Of a stretch of DNA of 64,000 nucleotides, positions 17,552 through 25,310 are shown in pieces. Each line of letters begins with the position of its first letter. The stretch's first letter is position 1. This stretch comes from an uncultured Faecalibacterium sp. (GTDB taxonomy: Bacteria > Bacillota > Clostridia > Oscillospirales > Ruminococcaceae). The position numbers and the translations under genes were made by a program. Location of the stretch: contig UQDV01000010.1 in assembly GCA_900539945.1 (NCBI GenBank), positions 7,235 through 71,234 of the forward strand. Reading direction: 5' to 3'. The notes below the pieces were generated by a model. It was not told where the DNA came from and made no database searches. It saw only the letters and a program-made list of their open reading frames with translations.

Positions 17552-17588
17552 AAAACCCCTGTACCGGGCGCTCCGGTACAGAGGTTTT
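17552..17588. terminator. Bidirectional terminator between the small membrane protein gene and rpsT
   Basis: AAAACCCCTGTACCGG pairs with CCGGTACAGAGGTTTT with one mismatch, loop GCGCT. Both strands have a T-run after the stem, and the flanking genes are convergent. Confidence 0.85.
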
Positions 17589-17608
17589 GTTCGTCAATCA
17601 AACTGCGA

Positions 17609-17869
17609 TCAAGCGTTCTTGTTAGCACGCTTTGCCATACGGCTGATCTTGCGGCTTGCGGTGTTCTTCTTGATGACACCCTTAGCGCGAGCCTTGTCGA
17701 TCGCGGAAACAGCAGCCAGGACGGTTGCGTCCTTGTCAGCGGCATTCGCATCAATGGCAGCGTCTGCCTTCTTGACGACTGTTTTCAGGTTGGTCTTAAT
17801 GGCCTTGTTGTGAGCCTGCTCTGCAGCAGCCTGCACGACGCGGTCCTTCTGAGATTTGATGTTAGGCAT
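17609..17869 (-). CDS. rpsT: 30S ribosomal protein S20
   Basis: The 86-aa, highly basic product has the S20 start MPNIKSQKDRVV and the ending ASRKISRMAKRANKNA. It binds 16S rRNA and helps assemble the small subunit. ATG 17869 is chosen over a GTG three codons upstream because AGGAGG is placed correctly for it and S20 proteins start MPNIK. It is divergent from gpr; the order rpsT, gpr, spoIIP is the same as in B. subtilis. Confidence 0.97.
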   Translation of the reverse strand: MPNIKSQKDRVVQAAAEQAHNKAIKTNLKTVVKKADAAIDANAADKDATVLAAVSAIDKARAKGVIKKNTASRKISRMAKRANKNA

Positions 17870-17907
17870 TCGTTCCACCTCCTTGGCTACCTATAACAGC
17901 GCACCTT

Positions 17908-17936
17908 ATGATACCATATTTGCCGTACCAACGCAA
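17908..17936 (-). promoter_or_regulatory. rpsT promoter
   Basis: On the minus strand, TTGCGT (17931-17936), 17 bp, TATCAT (17908-17913). It lies about 40 bp before the rpsT start codon. Confidence 0.7.
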
Positions 17937-18034
17937 GCGTTTTTTTGATTTTTGTTTGGAAAAGTTTCAATTTTCCCATACTTTGCACGAAAAACAGGGG
18001 TCTGCAGGCCCCGGACAGACGGGAGTGTGGGAAA

Positions 18035-18820
18035 ATGCGCACGACAGATATGGCCGACGAGCTGTTCCGCGGCCCGGAGACAGAGCTGCCCGCCGGGGTG
18101 CGGCTGGCCACAGCGAAGCGCGGCGGGGTCACGGTCACCCGGGTGGAGATCGCGCGGGAGGGGCTGGCAAGGCCCCGCGGGCGGTACGTCACGCTGGAGA
18201 TGCCCAGCGTCAGCGTCCTGGACGAGCGGGACACGGATGTGATCGAGACCGGGGCAGCCGAGCTGCGGGCCCTGCTGCCGCCGGAAGGCCCGGTGCTGGT
18301 GCTGGGCATCGGCAACCGGCGGGTGACGGCGGACGCTCTTGGCCCCCGCACAGCCCAGAAGATCCTGGTCACCATGGGGCCGCAGCATACCCTGCCGGTG
18401 CGGGGCATCCGGCCGGTGGCGGCACTGGCCCCCGGCGTGTCCGGGGACACCGGGCTGACCCTGCGGCAGCTGGCGGCGGCCATGGTCGACGCCGTGCGGC
18501 CCGCAGCCCTGATCTGTGTGGACAGCCTTTGCAGTGCGGAGGCTGCCCGGCTGGGCCGCACCATCCAGTTTTCCGACACAGGCCTGCACCCGGCGGATGC
18601 CCGACACGCCCGGCATCTGGACGCCGCAGCCCTGGGCGTACCGGTGATCGCGGCGGGCATCCCCACCCTGATGGACGCCGACGAGGGGGCAGACCTGGTG
18701 CTCACGCCCCGTGCGCTGGACAGCGTCATCGCTCACGGGTCGGCGCTGCTGGCGGGCATCCTGAACCGGGCCCTGCAGCCCCGCCTCAGCGTGGCGCAGC
18801 TGTGCTGGCTGACGGGCTGA
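18035..18820 (+). CDS. gpr: GPR endopeptidase (spore germination protease)
   Basis: The 261-aa product resembles GPR, the A25 protease that degrades small acid-soluble spore proteins at germination. Visible family blocks are RTTDMADEL at the start, VLGIGNRRVTADALGPRTAQKILVT, ALAPGVSGDTG and AALICVDSLCSAEAARLGRTIQFSDTGL. It is clearly shorter than the roughly 370-aa Bacillus enzyme, partly at both ends. GGGAG is nine bases before ATG 18035. A weak sigma-G-like match (GTTTG-N18-CATACTT, from 17954) lies upstream. It is followed by spoIIP, as in Bacillus. Confidence 0.9.
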   Translation: MRTTDMADELFRGPETELPAGVRLATAKRGGVTVTRVEIAREGLARPRGRYVTLEMPSVSVLDERDTDVIETGAAELRALLPPEGPVLVLGIGNRRVTADALGPRTAQKILVTMGPQHTLPVRGIRPVAALAPGVSGDTGLTLRQLAAAMVDAVRPAALICVDSLCSAEAARLGRTIQFSDTGLHPADARHARHLDAAALGVPVIAAGIPTLMDADEGADLVLTPRALDSVIAHGSALLAGILNRALQPRLSVAQLCWLTG

Positions 18821-18865
18821 CCGCATATAAAATAAGAACGGGATTCCGGGAAGGGGGGATCAGTC

Positions 18866-20002
18866 ATGCGCAGCCGCACACCGCTGCCCCAGCGGCAGCA
18901 GGCCCACTGGGGCGCTTTTCTGGAAGCCGCCGCCCTGTTTCTGGCGCTGTGTGTGCTGGGCCGCAGCGCCGCTCTGACCTTGGCGGCGGTGGTGGCGGCA
19001 CCCTTCCCGGCGGTGCAGACGGCTTTGTGGTGGGGGCAGCGGAACCTGCAAAGCGAGACATCCGACCCGGAGCCGGAACCCGCCGCCGAAGAGCAGGCCC
19101 CGCCCGCTTCCTCGGCGGTGCCGGAAGCCGTGCAGGCGCTGACCGGCGGCATCGAGGATTATCTGGTGGCCCTGCAGCCGGAGGACGCCCGTCCGGCGGA
19201 TGCAGGAGCGGTCATCGAAAAGCAGTACCCGCAGGGCAGCGGCGAAAAGTACGTTGCCTGCGGCGCGGGCAGCATCAAGAACAACACCCGGCAGACGGCG
19301 GCGGATCTTGCCGCCGAGATCGAAAACCCGCTGCCCTTTGCCATTGAAAAGGACAGCCCCGACCCGCAGGTGCTGGTGATGCACACCCACGCCACCGAGG
19401 ACTACCGCCTGTCGGCCGGGCTGTGGTTCACCCCCGGCGACGGGGCCCGCAGCACCGACCGCAGCATCAACATGTGCGCGGTGGGCCGGGTGGTGGCCGA
19501 CACCCTCAACGCGGCGGGCATCCACACCCTGCACGACGAGACCCTGAACGACTACCCCAGCTACACCGGCAGTTATGCCAACAGCCGGACCGTGGTGCAG
19601 CAGTATCTGGCGCAGTACCCCAGCATCAAGGTGGTGCTGGATGTGCACCGCGACGCCATCGAGACCGAGAACGGCTCCCGGATGGCCCCGGTGTGCACCG
19701 TAGACGGGCGGCAGGCCGCCCAGGTGATGATCATCTGCGGGTGCGACAACGGCACCACCGTTCAGCTGCCGGACTGGCGGCAGAACCTGCGGGTTGCGGC
19801 GGCGTGGGAGCGGGCCATGGAGGGCATGTACCCCGGCTTCACCCGCCCGGTGCTGTTCAGCTACCGGTTTTACAATCAGGACCTGACCACCGGCAGCCTG
19901 CTCATCGAGATCGGCGGCCACGGCAACAACCTCAACGAAGCCCTCTACGCCGGGCAGCTGGCCGCAAAGGGGCTGGCCGCCGCCCTGCTGGGCGGTGCTT
20001 GA
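18866..20002 (+). CDS. spoIIP: Stage II sporulation protein P
   Basis: The 378-aa product has an N-terminal membrane anchor (about residues 17-45), an acidic Pro/Ala linker, and a C-terminal amidase/endopeptidase domain. Motifs are VLVMHTHATEDY near residue 170 (zinc-ligand region), VVLDVHRDAI near residue 252 and SLLIEIGGHGNNLNEA near residue 348. SpoIIP cleaves septal peptidoglycan during engulfment together with SpoIID and SpoIIM. GGGGGG lies before the ATG. It is 45 bp downstream of gpr and may be transcribed with it. Confidence 0.94.
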   Translation: MRSRTPLPQRQQAHWGAFLEAAALFLALCVLGRSAALTLAAVVAAPFPAVQTALWWGQRNLQSETSDPEPEPAAEEQAPPASSAVPEAVQALTGGIEDYLVALQPEDARPADAGAVIEKQYPQGSGEKYVACGAGSIKNNTRQTAADLAAEIENPLPFAIEKDSPDPQVLVMHTHATEDYRLSAGLWFTPGDGARSTDRSINMCAVGRVVADTLNAAGIHTLHDETLNDYPSYTGSYANSRTVVQQYLAQYPSIKVVLDVHRDAIETENGSRMAPVCTVDGRQAAQVMIICGCDNGTTVQLPDWRQNLRVAAAWERAMEGMYPGFTRPVLFSYRFYNQDLTTGSLLIEIGGHGNNLNEALYAGQLAAKGLAAALLGGA

Positions 20003-20035
20003 CAAAAGGCCGCCAAAGTGCTATTTTTTAAGAGT

Positions 20036-20316
20036 CAAATGCAACGATCGGGAAAAGTAGCGCGGGCCGTCCGGCCCAGAGAGTGCGGCACAGCTGAGAG
20101 CCGCGCCCGCACGCCGCGTGAACGAACACCCGGGAGCAGCAAACTGAACCGGCCTTTGCCGCAAGTAGGTGCGCCGCAGGTCCTGCGTTACCGGGACAGC
20201 GCTTACAAAGGAGCGCGTGAGCGACCGGACACTTCCGGTAATTCAGGTGGCACCGCGGACATTACAAGACAGCTTGTTCGCCCTGAACTTTCAGGGAGAA
20301 CAAAGCTGTCTTTTTT
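20036..20316 (+). ncRNA. T-box riboswitch (asparagine) before asnS
   Basis: A full T-box leader is visible. It has a stem I region with AGAGAGTGCGG and GCTGAGAGCCGC, then GAACGAACACCCGGGAGC with two AAC triplets (20121-20123 and 20125-20127), either of which fits an Asn specifier; the second is preferred because an A follows it. The T-box sequence GGTGGCACCGCGG is at 20246-20258. The terminator stem pairs 20266-20279 with 20298-20312 and runs into six T residues. Uncharged tRNA-Asn binding would favour the antiterminator and turn on asnS. Confidence 0.93.
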
Positions 20317-20341
20317 CATTATTTTCGGGAGGAAAAACATT

Positions 20342-21730
20342 ATGGAACGTACCGAGATCGTTTCGCTGTTCAAGAACACCCCCGCCGACGGCACCGAGAT
20401 CACCGTCTGCGGCTGGGCCAAGAACATCCGCGACTCCAAGAACATCGGCTTCATCGCCCTGTCGGACGGCGGCTGCTTCAAGACCCTGCAGGTCGTGCTG
20501 GAGGCCGGCAAGCTGGCCAACTACGACGAAGTCATCCACACCGGTCTGTACAGCAGCCTGCGCGTCAAGGGCAAGCTGGTGCTCACCCCGCAGGCCAAGC
20601 AGCCCTTTGAGCTGAACGCCGACAGCGTGGAGATCCTGGGTGACTGCCCCGCCGACGAGTACCCCCTGCAGAAAAAGAAGATGAGCATGGAGTATCTGCG
20701 CACCATGCCTACCCTGCGCCCCCGCACCAACACCTTCAACGCCGCATTCCGTGTGCGCAGCGTGGCAGCCTATGCCATCCACAAGTTCTTCCAGGAGAAC
20801 GGCTTTGTCTACGCTCACTCCCCGCTGCTGACCGCCTCTGACTGCGAGGGTGCCGGTGAGATGTTCCGCGTGACTACCCTCGACCTGGAGAACGTGCCCA
20901 AGAACGAGGACGGCACCGTGGATTATACCAAGGACTTCTTTGAGAAGCCGGTCAACCTGACCGTTTCCGGCCAGCTGGAAGCCGAGGCCATGGCCATGGC
21001 ATTCGGCAAGGTGTACACCTTCGGCCCTACCTTCCGGGCGGAGAAGAGCTTTACCACCCGCCACGCAGCCGAGTTCTGGATGATCGAGCCGGAGATGGCT
21101 TTCTGCGACCTGTCCGGCTACATGGACACCGCCGAGGCGATGACCAAGTACGTCATCCGCTATGTGCTGGACAACTGCCCGGATGAGATGGCGTTCTTCA
21201 ACCAGTTCATCGACAAGGGCCTCATCGAGCGCCTGGAGCTGGTGGCAAACAGCGAATTCGGCCGCATCACCTACACCGACGCCATCGAGGTGCTGAAGAA
21301 GAACAACAAGAAGTTCCAGTTCCCGGTGGAGTGGGGCGTGGACATCCAGACCGAGCACGAGCGGTACCTCACCGAGGTGGTGTTCAAGAAGCCCGTGTTC
21401 GTCACCGACTACCCGAAGGAGATCAAGAGCTTCTACATGAAGCAGAACCCGGACGGCAAGACTGTGGCCGCAGCCGATATGCTGGTGCCCGGCATCGGTG
21501 AGCTGATCGGCGGCAGCCAGCGTGAAGAGGACTACGACAAGCTGGTGGCCCGCATGGACGAGTTGGGTCTGGACAAGTCCAGCTACGACTGGTACCTCAA
21601 CCTGCGCAAGTTCGGCGGCGTGGAGCATGCCGGCTACGGCCTGGGCTTCGAGCGCATGATCATGTACCTCACGGGCATCCAGAACATCCGTGACGTGCTG
21701 CCGTTCCCCCGCACCGCTTACGGTTTCTGA
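20342..21730 (+). CDS. asnS: Asparaginyl-tRNA synthetase
   Basis: The 462-aa class II synthetase has an N-terminal OB-fold anticodon-binding domain (about residues 1-105) and a catalytic core with motif 2 ([21 protein letters not shown], near residue 228) and motif 3 ([26 protein letters not shown] at the end). It charges tRNA-Asn with asparagine. The open frame extends upstream to 20018, but ATG 20342 follows the T-box and has a GGGAGG site. Expression is set by the T-box leader. Confidence 0.97.
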   Translation: MERTEIVSLFKNTPADGTEITVCGWAKNIRDSKNIGFIALSDGGCFKTLQVVLEAGKLANYDEVIHTGLYSSLRVKGKLVLTPQAKQPFELNADSVEILGDCPADEYPLQKKKMSMEYLRTMPTLRPRTNTFNAAFRVRSVAAYAIHKFFQENGFVYAHSPLLTASDCEGAGEMFRVTTLDLENVPKNEDGTVDYTKDFFEKPVNLTVSGQLEAEAMAMAFGKVYTFGPTFRAEKSFTTRHAAEFWMIEPEMAFCDLSGYMDTAEAMTKYVIRYVLDNCPDEMAFFNQFIDKGLIERLELVANSEFGRITYTDAIEVLKKNNKKFQFPVEWGVDIQTEHERYLTEVVFKKPVFVTDYPKEIKSFYMKQNPDGKTVAAADMLVPGIGELIGGSQREEDYDKLVARMDELGLDKSSYDWYLNLRKFGGVEHAGYGLGFERMIMYLTGIQNIRDVLPFPRTAYGF

Positions 21731-21751
21731 TAAGCGCACATATTTTTACCG

Positions 21752-21781
21752 GGCTGCTGCATCCTGCGGCAGCTCGTTTTT
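21752..21781 (+). terminator. Terminator of asnS
   Basis: GAGCTGCCGC-type stem: GGCTGCTGC pairs with GCGGCAGCT with one G-U pair, followed by GTTTTT. Confidence 0.75.
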
Positions 21782-21788
21782 GGTTAAA

Positions 21789-21953
21789 CGGCCTCGCCCT
21801 CTCAGTCACCTTCGGTGACAGCTCTCCCAAAGGGAGAGCCCTTGGCATGGCGGGAAAGTTACCGGCTTAAATGGAAAGTGACCGGTTTCGCCAGAGGCTC
21901 CCCCTTTGGGGGAGCTGGCAAATCCGCAGGATTTGACTGAGAGGGCGAGGCCG
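21789..21953. repeat. Dispersed palindromic MITE-like element, copy 2 (complete)
   Basis: The element is 165 bp with perfect 19-bp terminal inverted repeats, CGGCCTCGCCCTCTCAGTC (21789-21807) and its complement (21935-21953). Each half holds further small hairpins (ACC-TTCG-GGT; AGCTCTCCC/GGGAGAGC; GGCTCCCCC/GGGGGAGC; AAATCC/GGATTT). It encodes no protein. Related copies lie at 2554, 40379 and 52907. Confidence 0.88.
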
Positions 21954-22070
21954 CTAAAGATCACACCTGCTGCCCAAGGCGCAAAGCAGATGCTGAGTGC
22001 CGCAACCTGGCAGCGGAGGCAATTCTAAATCGAAAAAATGCCTTAACTTTCAACAAGGAGACAAAAACAA
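21954..22070 (+). other. Intergenic stretch before mutY with a conserved RNA-like motif (copy A)
   Basis: No gene is present. Bases 21971-22010 match 32 of 40 bases at 50632-50671. CTGC (21970-21973) and GCAG (21986-21989) can pair around the loop CCAAGGCGCAAA, and the second copy keeps this pairing with a compensatory change (U-A to C-G). This points to a structured RNA in the mutY leader. No known riboswitch consensus was recognised. Confidence 0.5.
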
Positions 22071-23117
22071 GTGGAAAACATTGCACCGGCCCTGCTGGAC
22101 TGGTTTTACAAAAACCACCGCATCCTGCCCTTCCGGGAGGACCCCACGCCCTACCACGTCTGGCTCAGCGAAGTGATGCTGCAGCAGACACGGGTGTCGG
22201 CGGCGCTGCCGTATTACGAGCGCTTTCTGGCGGCGCTGCCGGATATCCCGGCGCTGGCCGCCTGCGAGGAGGAAAAGCTGCACAAGCTGTGGGAGGGTCT
22301 TGGCTACTACAGCCGGGTGCGCAACCTGCAGAAGGCCGCAAAGATCGTCTGCGAACAGTACGGCGGCCAGCTGCCCGCCGACTATGCCGCCCTGCGGGCC
22401 CTGCCCGGCATCGGGGACTACACCGCCGGGGCCATTGCATCCATCAGCTTTGGCATCCCGGTGCCGGCGGTGGACGGCAATGTGCTGCGGGTGTTTTCCC
22501 GCCTGTATAATGACCCCGGTGTCATTACAGATCCGAAGGTGAAAAAGGCCTTTACTGCCCGGGTGATGGAACATCAGCCGCCGGAAAAGGCCGGGGATTA
22601 CAATCAGGCCCTGATGGAGCTGGGGGCGCTGGTCTGTGTGCCCAACGGTGCACCCCTGTGCGATGTCTGCCCGCTGGCCGGGCTGTGTCAGGCCCGCGCG
22701 GCGGGCACCACCGCCGTGCTGCCCCAGAAGGCAAAGCCGAAGCCCCGCAAGGTGCTGCCGGTGACGGTGGCGCTGGTGGAAAGCCCGGCGGGCTTTCTGG
22801 TACAGCAGCGGCCCGCAAAGGGACTGCTGGCCGGGCTGTGGCAGCCGCTGTTGTGGGAGAGCGAGCACCTTTTGCAGGCCGAAGTGCTGGCAAGGCTGGC
22901 AGCCCTTGGAGTGGACACCGGCACCGCAGTGCCGGAAGCCCTGCCGGCAGCCAAGCACATCTTCAGCCACATCGAATGGCTGCTGTCCGGTGTGGCCCTC
23001 ACGGTGCCGGAGCAGGCGGCCCCGGCGGGCTGCGTCTGGGCCAGCCGCGAGGAGCTGCGCACCACCTACACCCTGCCCGGTGCCTTTGCCGCCTACAAGG
23101 ACCGGATGCTGGGATGA
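22071..23117 (+). CDS. mutY: A/G-specific adenine glycosylase MutY
   Basis: The 348-aa product removes adenine mispaired with 8-oxoguanine in base excision repair. It has the catalytic Glu region (SEVMLQQTRV, near residue 36), the helix-hairpin-helix LPGIGDYTAGAIASI with the catalytic Asp in VDGNVLRV (near residue 135), and four iron-sulfur cysteines (CVPNGAPLCDVCPLAGLC). The first Cys gap is seven rather than six residues, as in many clostridia. A C-terminal NUDIX-like domain recognises 8-oxoG. The start codon is GTG with AAGGAG ten bases upstream. Confidence 0.95.
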   Translation: MENIAPALLDWFYKNHRILPFREDPTPYHVWLSEVMLQQTRVSAALPYYERFLAALPDIPALAACEEEKLHKLWEGLGYYSRVRNLQKAAKIVCEQYGGQLPADYAALRALPGIGDYTAGAIASISFGIPVPAVDGNVLRVFSRLYNDPGVITDPKVKKAFTARVMEHQPPEKAGDYNQALMELGALVCVPNGAPLCDVCPLAGLCQARAAGTTAVLPQKAKPKPRKVLPVTVALVESPAGFLVQQRPAKGLLAGLWQPLLWESEHLLQAEVLARLAALGVDTGTAVPEALPAAKHIFSHIEWLLSGVALTVPEQAAPAGCVWASREELRTTYTLPGAFAAYKDRMLG

Positions 23118-23418
23118 TTTGGAAATTCTGGCAATCTGCCCAAAGCTTTTTGTACAGAATGGACAGGAAGCGAAAAAGTTGCCCGCAACGGTTGTAATTT
23201 TTGACAGGAACGGGTATAATAACCACAAGATAGCGGGGAAGCGGACCGTGCCCGAAGCCCCCTGAATGGAGTGGATGCGGATGTTCTTTCTGGTAAAATG
23301 CTCCCTTCACATGCTGTCGTTTCTCTGGAAGGCGGCGGACGTGCTGCTGCGGGTCTCCCGCTGGAAAAATAAGCTGAAACACCATCGTTTCGACCGAAAA
23401 AAGGAGTGTACTGAACCT
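23118..23418 (+). other. Intergenic region before the small membrane protein
   Basis: The stretch holds a promoter (23192-23220) and a long untranslated or partly translated leader. The frame of the downstream protein is open from ATG 23266, which would add 51 residues, but that start has no ribosome site. Nothing else is recognised. Confidence 0.45.
23192..23220 (+). promoter_or_regulatory. Promoter upstream of the small membrane protein
   Basis: TTGTAA (23192-23197), 17 bp, TATAAT (23215-23220). A TTGACA inside the spacer is too close to the -10 box to be the -35 element. Confidence 0.65.
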
Positions 23419-23616
23419 ATGAAGAAATCTTGCCTGATCGCTGTGATCACTGCCCTGGCCGCTGTTGCCGGAGCACTGGCTGCTGTGGCTGTTTACCTGC
23501 ACCGCCGCGAAAAGGAACTGGACGAGTACGAGCGTCTGCTCTTTGGCGAGGACGATGCAGAAACGGTCGAGCCGGAAGCTGCCGAAGAGGCACCTGCCGA
23601 GGATGCTGCAGAATAA
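23419..23616 (+). CDS. Small single-pass membrane protein
   Basis: The 65-aa product has a hydrophobic helix (residues 5-26, CLIAVITALAAVAGALAAVAVYL) followed by a charged stretch and a very acidic tail rich in Glu, Ala and Asp. It starts MKKSC. AAGGAG lies 12 bases before ATG 23419, a little far but the best site; an upstream start at 23266 has none. A terminator follows. The family is not recognised. Confidence 0.6.
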   Translation: MKKSCLIAVITALAAVAGALAAVAVYLHRREKELDEYERLLFGEDDAETVEPEAAEEAPAEDAAE

Positions 23617-23637
23617 ACCAAACACCGGACACAAAGG

Positions 23638-23683
23638 AGGCGCACCGGCAGTCTGACCACAGGCTGCGCGGGTGCGCCTTTTT
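23638..23683 (+). terminator. Terminator after the small membrane protein
   Basis: AGGCGCACC (23638-23646) pairs with GGTGCGCCT (23671-23679), with an inner GCAG/CTGC hairpin and a five-T run. Confidence 0.85.
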
Positions 23684-23704
23684 GCTACATAAAAGGAGAA
23701 GGAC

Positions 23705-25009
23705 ATGAAGCGTTTTCTGCTGTGGATCATCAGCGTTGCACTGGGCGTGGCCCTGCTGCTGGCGGCTGTGATGGGGGTGAGCTATGCCTTTACCACGCAG
23801 GGCGGCTGCCCGGATGCTGCCGCGCAGTTCGGCGGCCAGGATCTGGAGACCAACGGCTTCTGCTGGCAGGTGCCGCTGCTGGGCGGCCGGCTGGACAAGG
23901 TGTTTGCCAGCCCTGCCACCCTCACGGTGCAGAAGCTGGGCACCCTGTACACGGCGCACCCGGACATTACTCTGCCGGACTGGGCCAGCTACACCACCCT
24001 GACCATCCAGACCGCGGTCGGCAGTGTGGTGTTTGCCGGCAGCGTGAGCGAATACCAGAGCTTCCTCTTCCCGGCCAACGGCGAATACAAGGCCGAAATG
24101 ACCCTCTGGCGCGTGCCCAAGGGCGGTATGGCCACCCAGTTCGAGGGCGGCAGCACCGGTGCCCTGCGCAAAAATCTGGGGCTGGAGCGCCCCGCAAAGC
24201 CCACGGGGTGGTACCGGTATTCCTTCCGGTTCACCCTGCAGGCCAGCGCGGACATCGCGTTCTCCGCCGAGCGGGTGGAGCAGGGCGGCATCGTGGGCGT
24301 GCGCATCTCCGGCATGACCGGCGACACCGCCCCCGCCGTGGAGACCGACCTTGGCAGCGTGCAGTGCGTGCGCGCCGCCGACGGCTGGCGCGCCTACATC
24401 CCGGCGGCCTATAATGCGTCCTCCGGCGGACATGCGGTGAATGTTGCCGTGAACGGCGAAACGCTCACCCACACCCTCGTCGTGCTGCCCAAGGACTTTG
24501 GCACCGTGGAGGTGGACCCGGAACCGGCAGCCACCGATGCCGCCAATGCCGAGTTTCGCAATGCGGTCTGGGGCCTGTACGAGGCCCCCGCGCGGGAAAA
24601 GCTGTGGTCCGGCGGTTTCGTGAACCCGGCGGAAAACTCCATGACACTGGTGGACTACGGACAGGTAAAGGTGACAAACGGCCAGCAGGGCAGCCGCTCC
24701 AACTCCACCAAGCTCTACACCATCCCCGGCGAGCCCTGCCGTGCCCCGGCCAACGGCGTGGTGGTGCTGGCCCGGAACCTTGCCCTCACCGGCAACACGG
24801 TGGTCATTGACCACGGAGCCGGGATGCGCAGCTACCTGTACGGCCTGCAGGCGCTCGTGGTGTCCGAGGGACAGACGGTGGAAAAAGGCCAGGCCGTGGG
24901 TGCTCTGGGCGAAGAGCTGACCATGGACTTCAAGCTGGGCAGCAAGAGTGTGAACCCCTGGCTGCTGTTCCAGACCTCCGGCGGATTGTTCTGGAAGGAA
25001 AATACATAA
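23705..25009 (+). CDS. M23 (LytM)-like protein lacking the zinc-binding residues
   Basis: The 434-aa product has an N-terminal signal anchor (about residues 4-26), a long extracytoplasmic beta-rich region, and a C-terminal LytM-type barrel (about residues 325-434) with GEPCRAPANGVVVLA, NTVVIDHGAGMRSYLYGLQAL and EGQTVEKGQAVGALG. Active M23 enzymes have HxxxD and HxH zinc ligands; here those places read as SNSTKL and TMDFKLG, and YaHL is YLYGLQ. It is therefore probably non-catalytic, like other LytM proteins that activate or dock amidases. AAAGGAG precedes the ATG. Confidence 0.75.
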   Translation: MKRFLLWIISVALGVALLLAAVMGVSYAFTTQGGCPDAAAQFGGQDLETNGFCWQVPLLGGRLDKVFASPATLTVQKLGTLYTAHPDITLPDWASYTTLTIQTAVGSVVFAGSVSEYQSFLFPANGEYKAEMTLWRVPKGGMATQFEGGSTGALRKNLGLERPAKPTGWYRYSFRFTLQASADIAFSAERVEQGGIVGVRISGMTGDTAPAVETDLGSVQCVRAADGWRAYIPAAYNASSGGHAVNVAVNGETLTHTLVVLPKDFGTVEVDPEPAATDAANAEFRNAVWGLYEAPAREKLWSGGFVNPAENSMTLVDYGQVKVTNGQQGSRSNSTKLYTIPGEPCRAPANGVVVLARNLALTGNTVVIDHGAGMRSYLYGLQALVVSEGQTVEKGQAVGALGEELTMDFKLGSKSVNPWLLFQTSGGLFWKENT

Positions 25010-25040
25010 AAATAAATCGGAAGTTGTGGAGGAAACAAAC

Positions 25041-25211
25041 GTGGAAGATAATAAAGCAACGAATGTCAAGAAAACGGTAAAATCAGGAATAACTTTTGGA
25101 AGTGCATTAGCTATGGTTATTAGTTATACAACGTGGAAGTCTGTCGGTTGGGCGATTTTTCATGGATTACTTAGCTGGGTATATGTCATATATTTCCTTT
25201 TGCGTTACTAA
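25041..25211 (+). CDS. Small AT-rich two-helix membrane protein
   Basis: The 56-aa product starts from a GTG nine bases after GGAGG. After a charged N-terminus it has the hydrophobic stretch SGITFGSALAMVISYTTW and a second helix, VGWAIFHGLLSWVYVIYFLL, ending RY. The base composition and codons (TTA, ATA, AGT) are far more AT-rich than all neighbours, which suggests recent transfer. It resembles a widespread group of tiny membrane proteins of unknown role. An alternative GTG start lies at 25026. Confidence 0.6.
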   Translation: MEDNKATNVKKTVKSGITFGSALAMVISYTTWKSVGWAIFHGLLSWVYVIYFLLRY

Positions 25212-25248
25212 ATTCCAGTTTGTCGGACGCTGAAAAAATCAAAAACCC

Positions 25249-25275
25249 TGTAACGTTTGCTCCTTTTGTGCGTTA
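25249..25275 (+). promoter_or_regulatory. Candidate ECF-sigma promoter of the anti-sigma/sigma operon
   Basis: TGTAAC (25249-25254), 16 bp, then CGTTA (25271-25275). This fits the SigW/SigX-type ECF pattern TGWAAC-N16/17-CGTN and lies 36 bp before the anti-sigma start, so the sigma factor probably drives its own operon. Confidence 0.6.
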
Positions 25276-25310
25276 TTGGGGTGAAACAGCCCGAAAAGGA
25301 GGAAAAGACG

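Noticed and set aside
17954-17983. Sigma-G promoter for gpr (GTTTG-N18-CATACTT)
   Set aside because: Two mismatches and a poor -35 box; kept only as a remark in the gpr entry.
21970-22010. Known riboswitch (c-di-GMP, c-di-AMP, cobalamin, SAM, ZTP or guanidine class) for the conserved motif
   Set aside because: None of the remembered consensus cores fits CCAAGGYGCAAAG or GCCGCAACC; the motif is left unnamed.
23200-23220. TTGACA-TATAAT promoter with the TTGACA inside 23198-23206
   Set aside because: Spacing is only 8 bp; the TTGTAA box 17 bp upstream fits instead.
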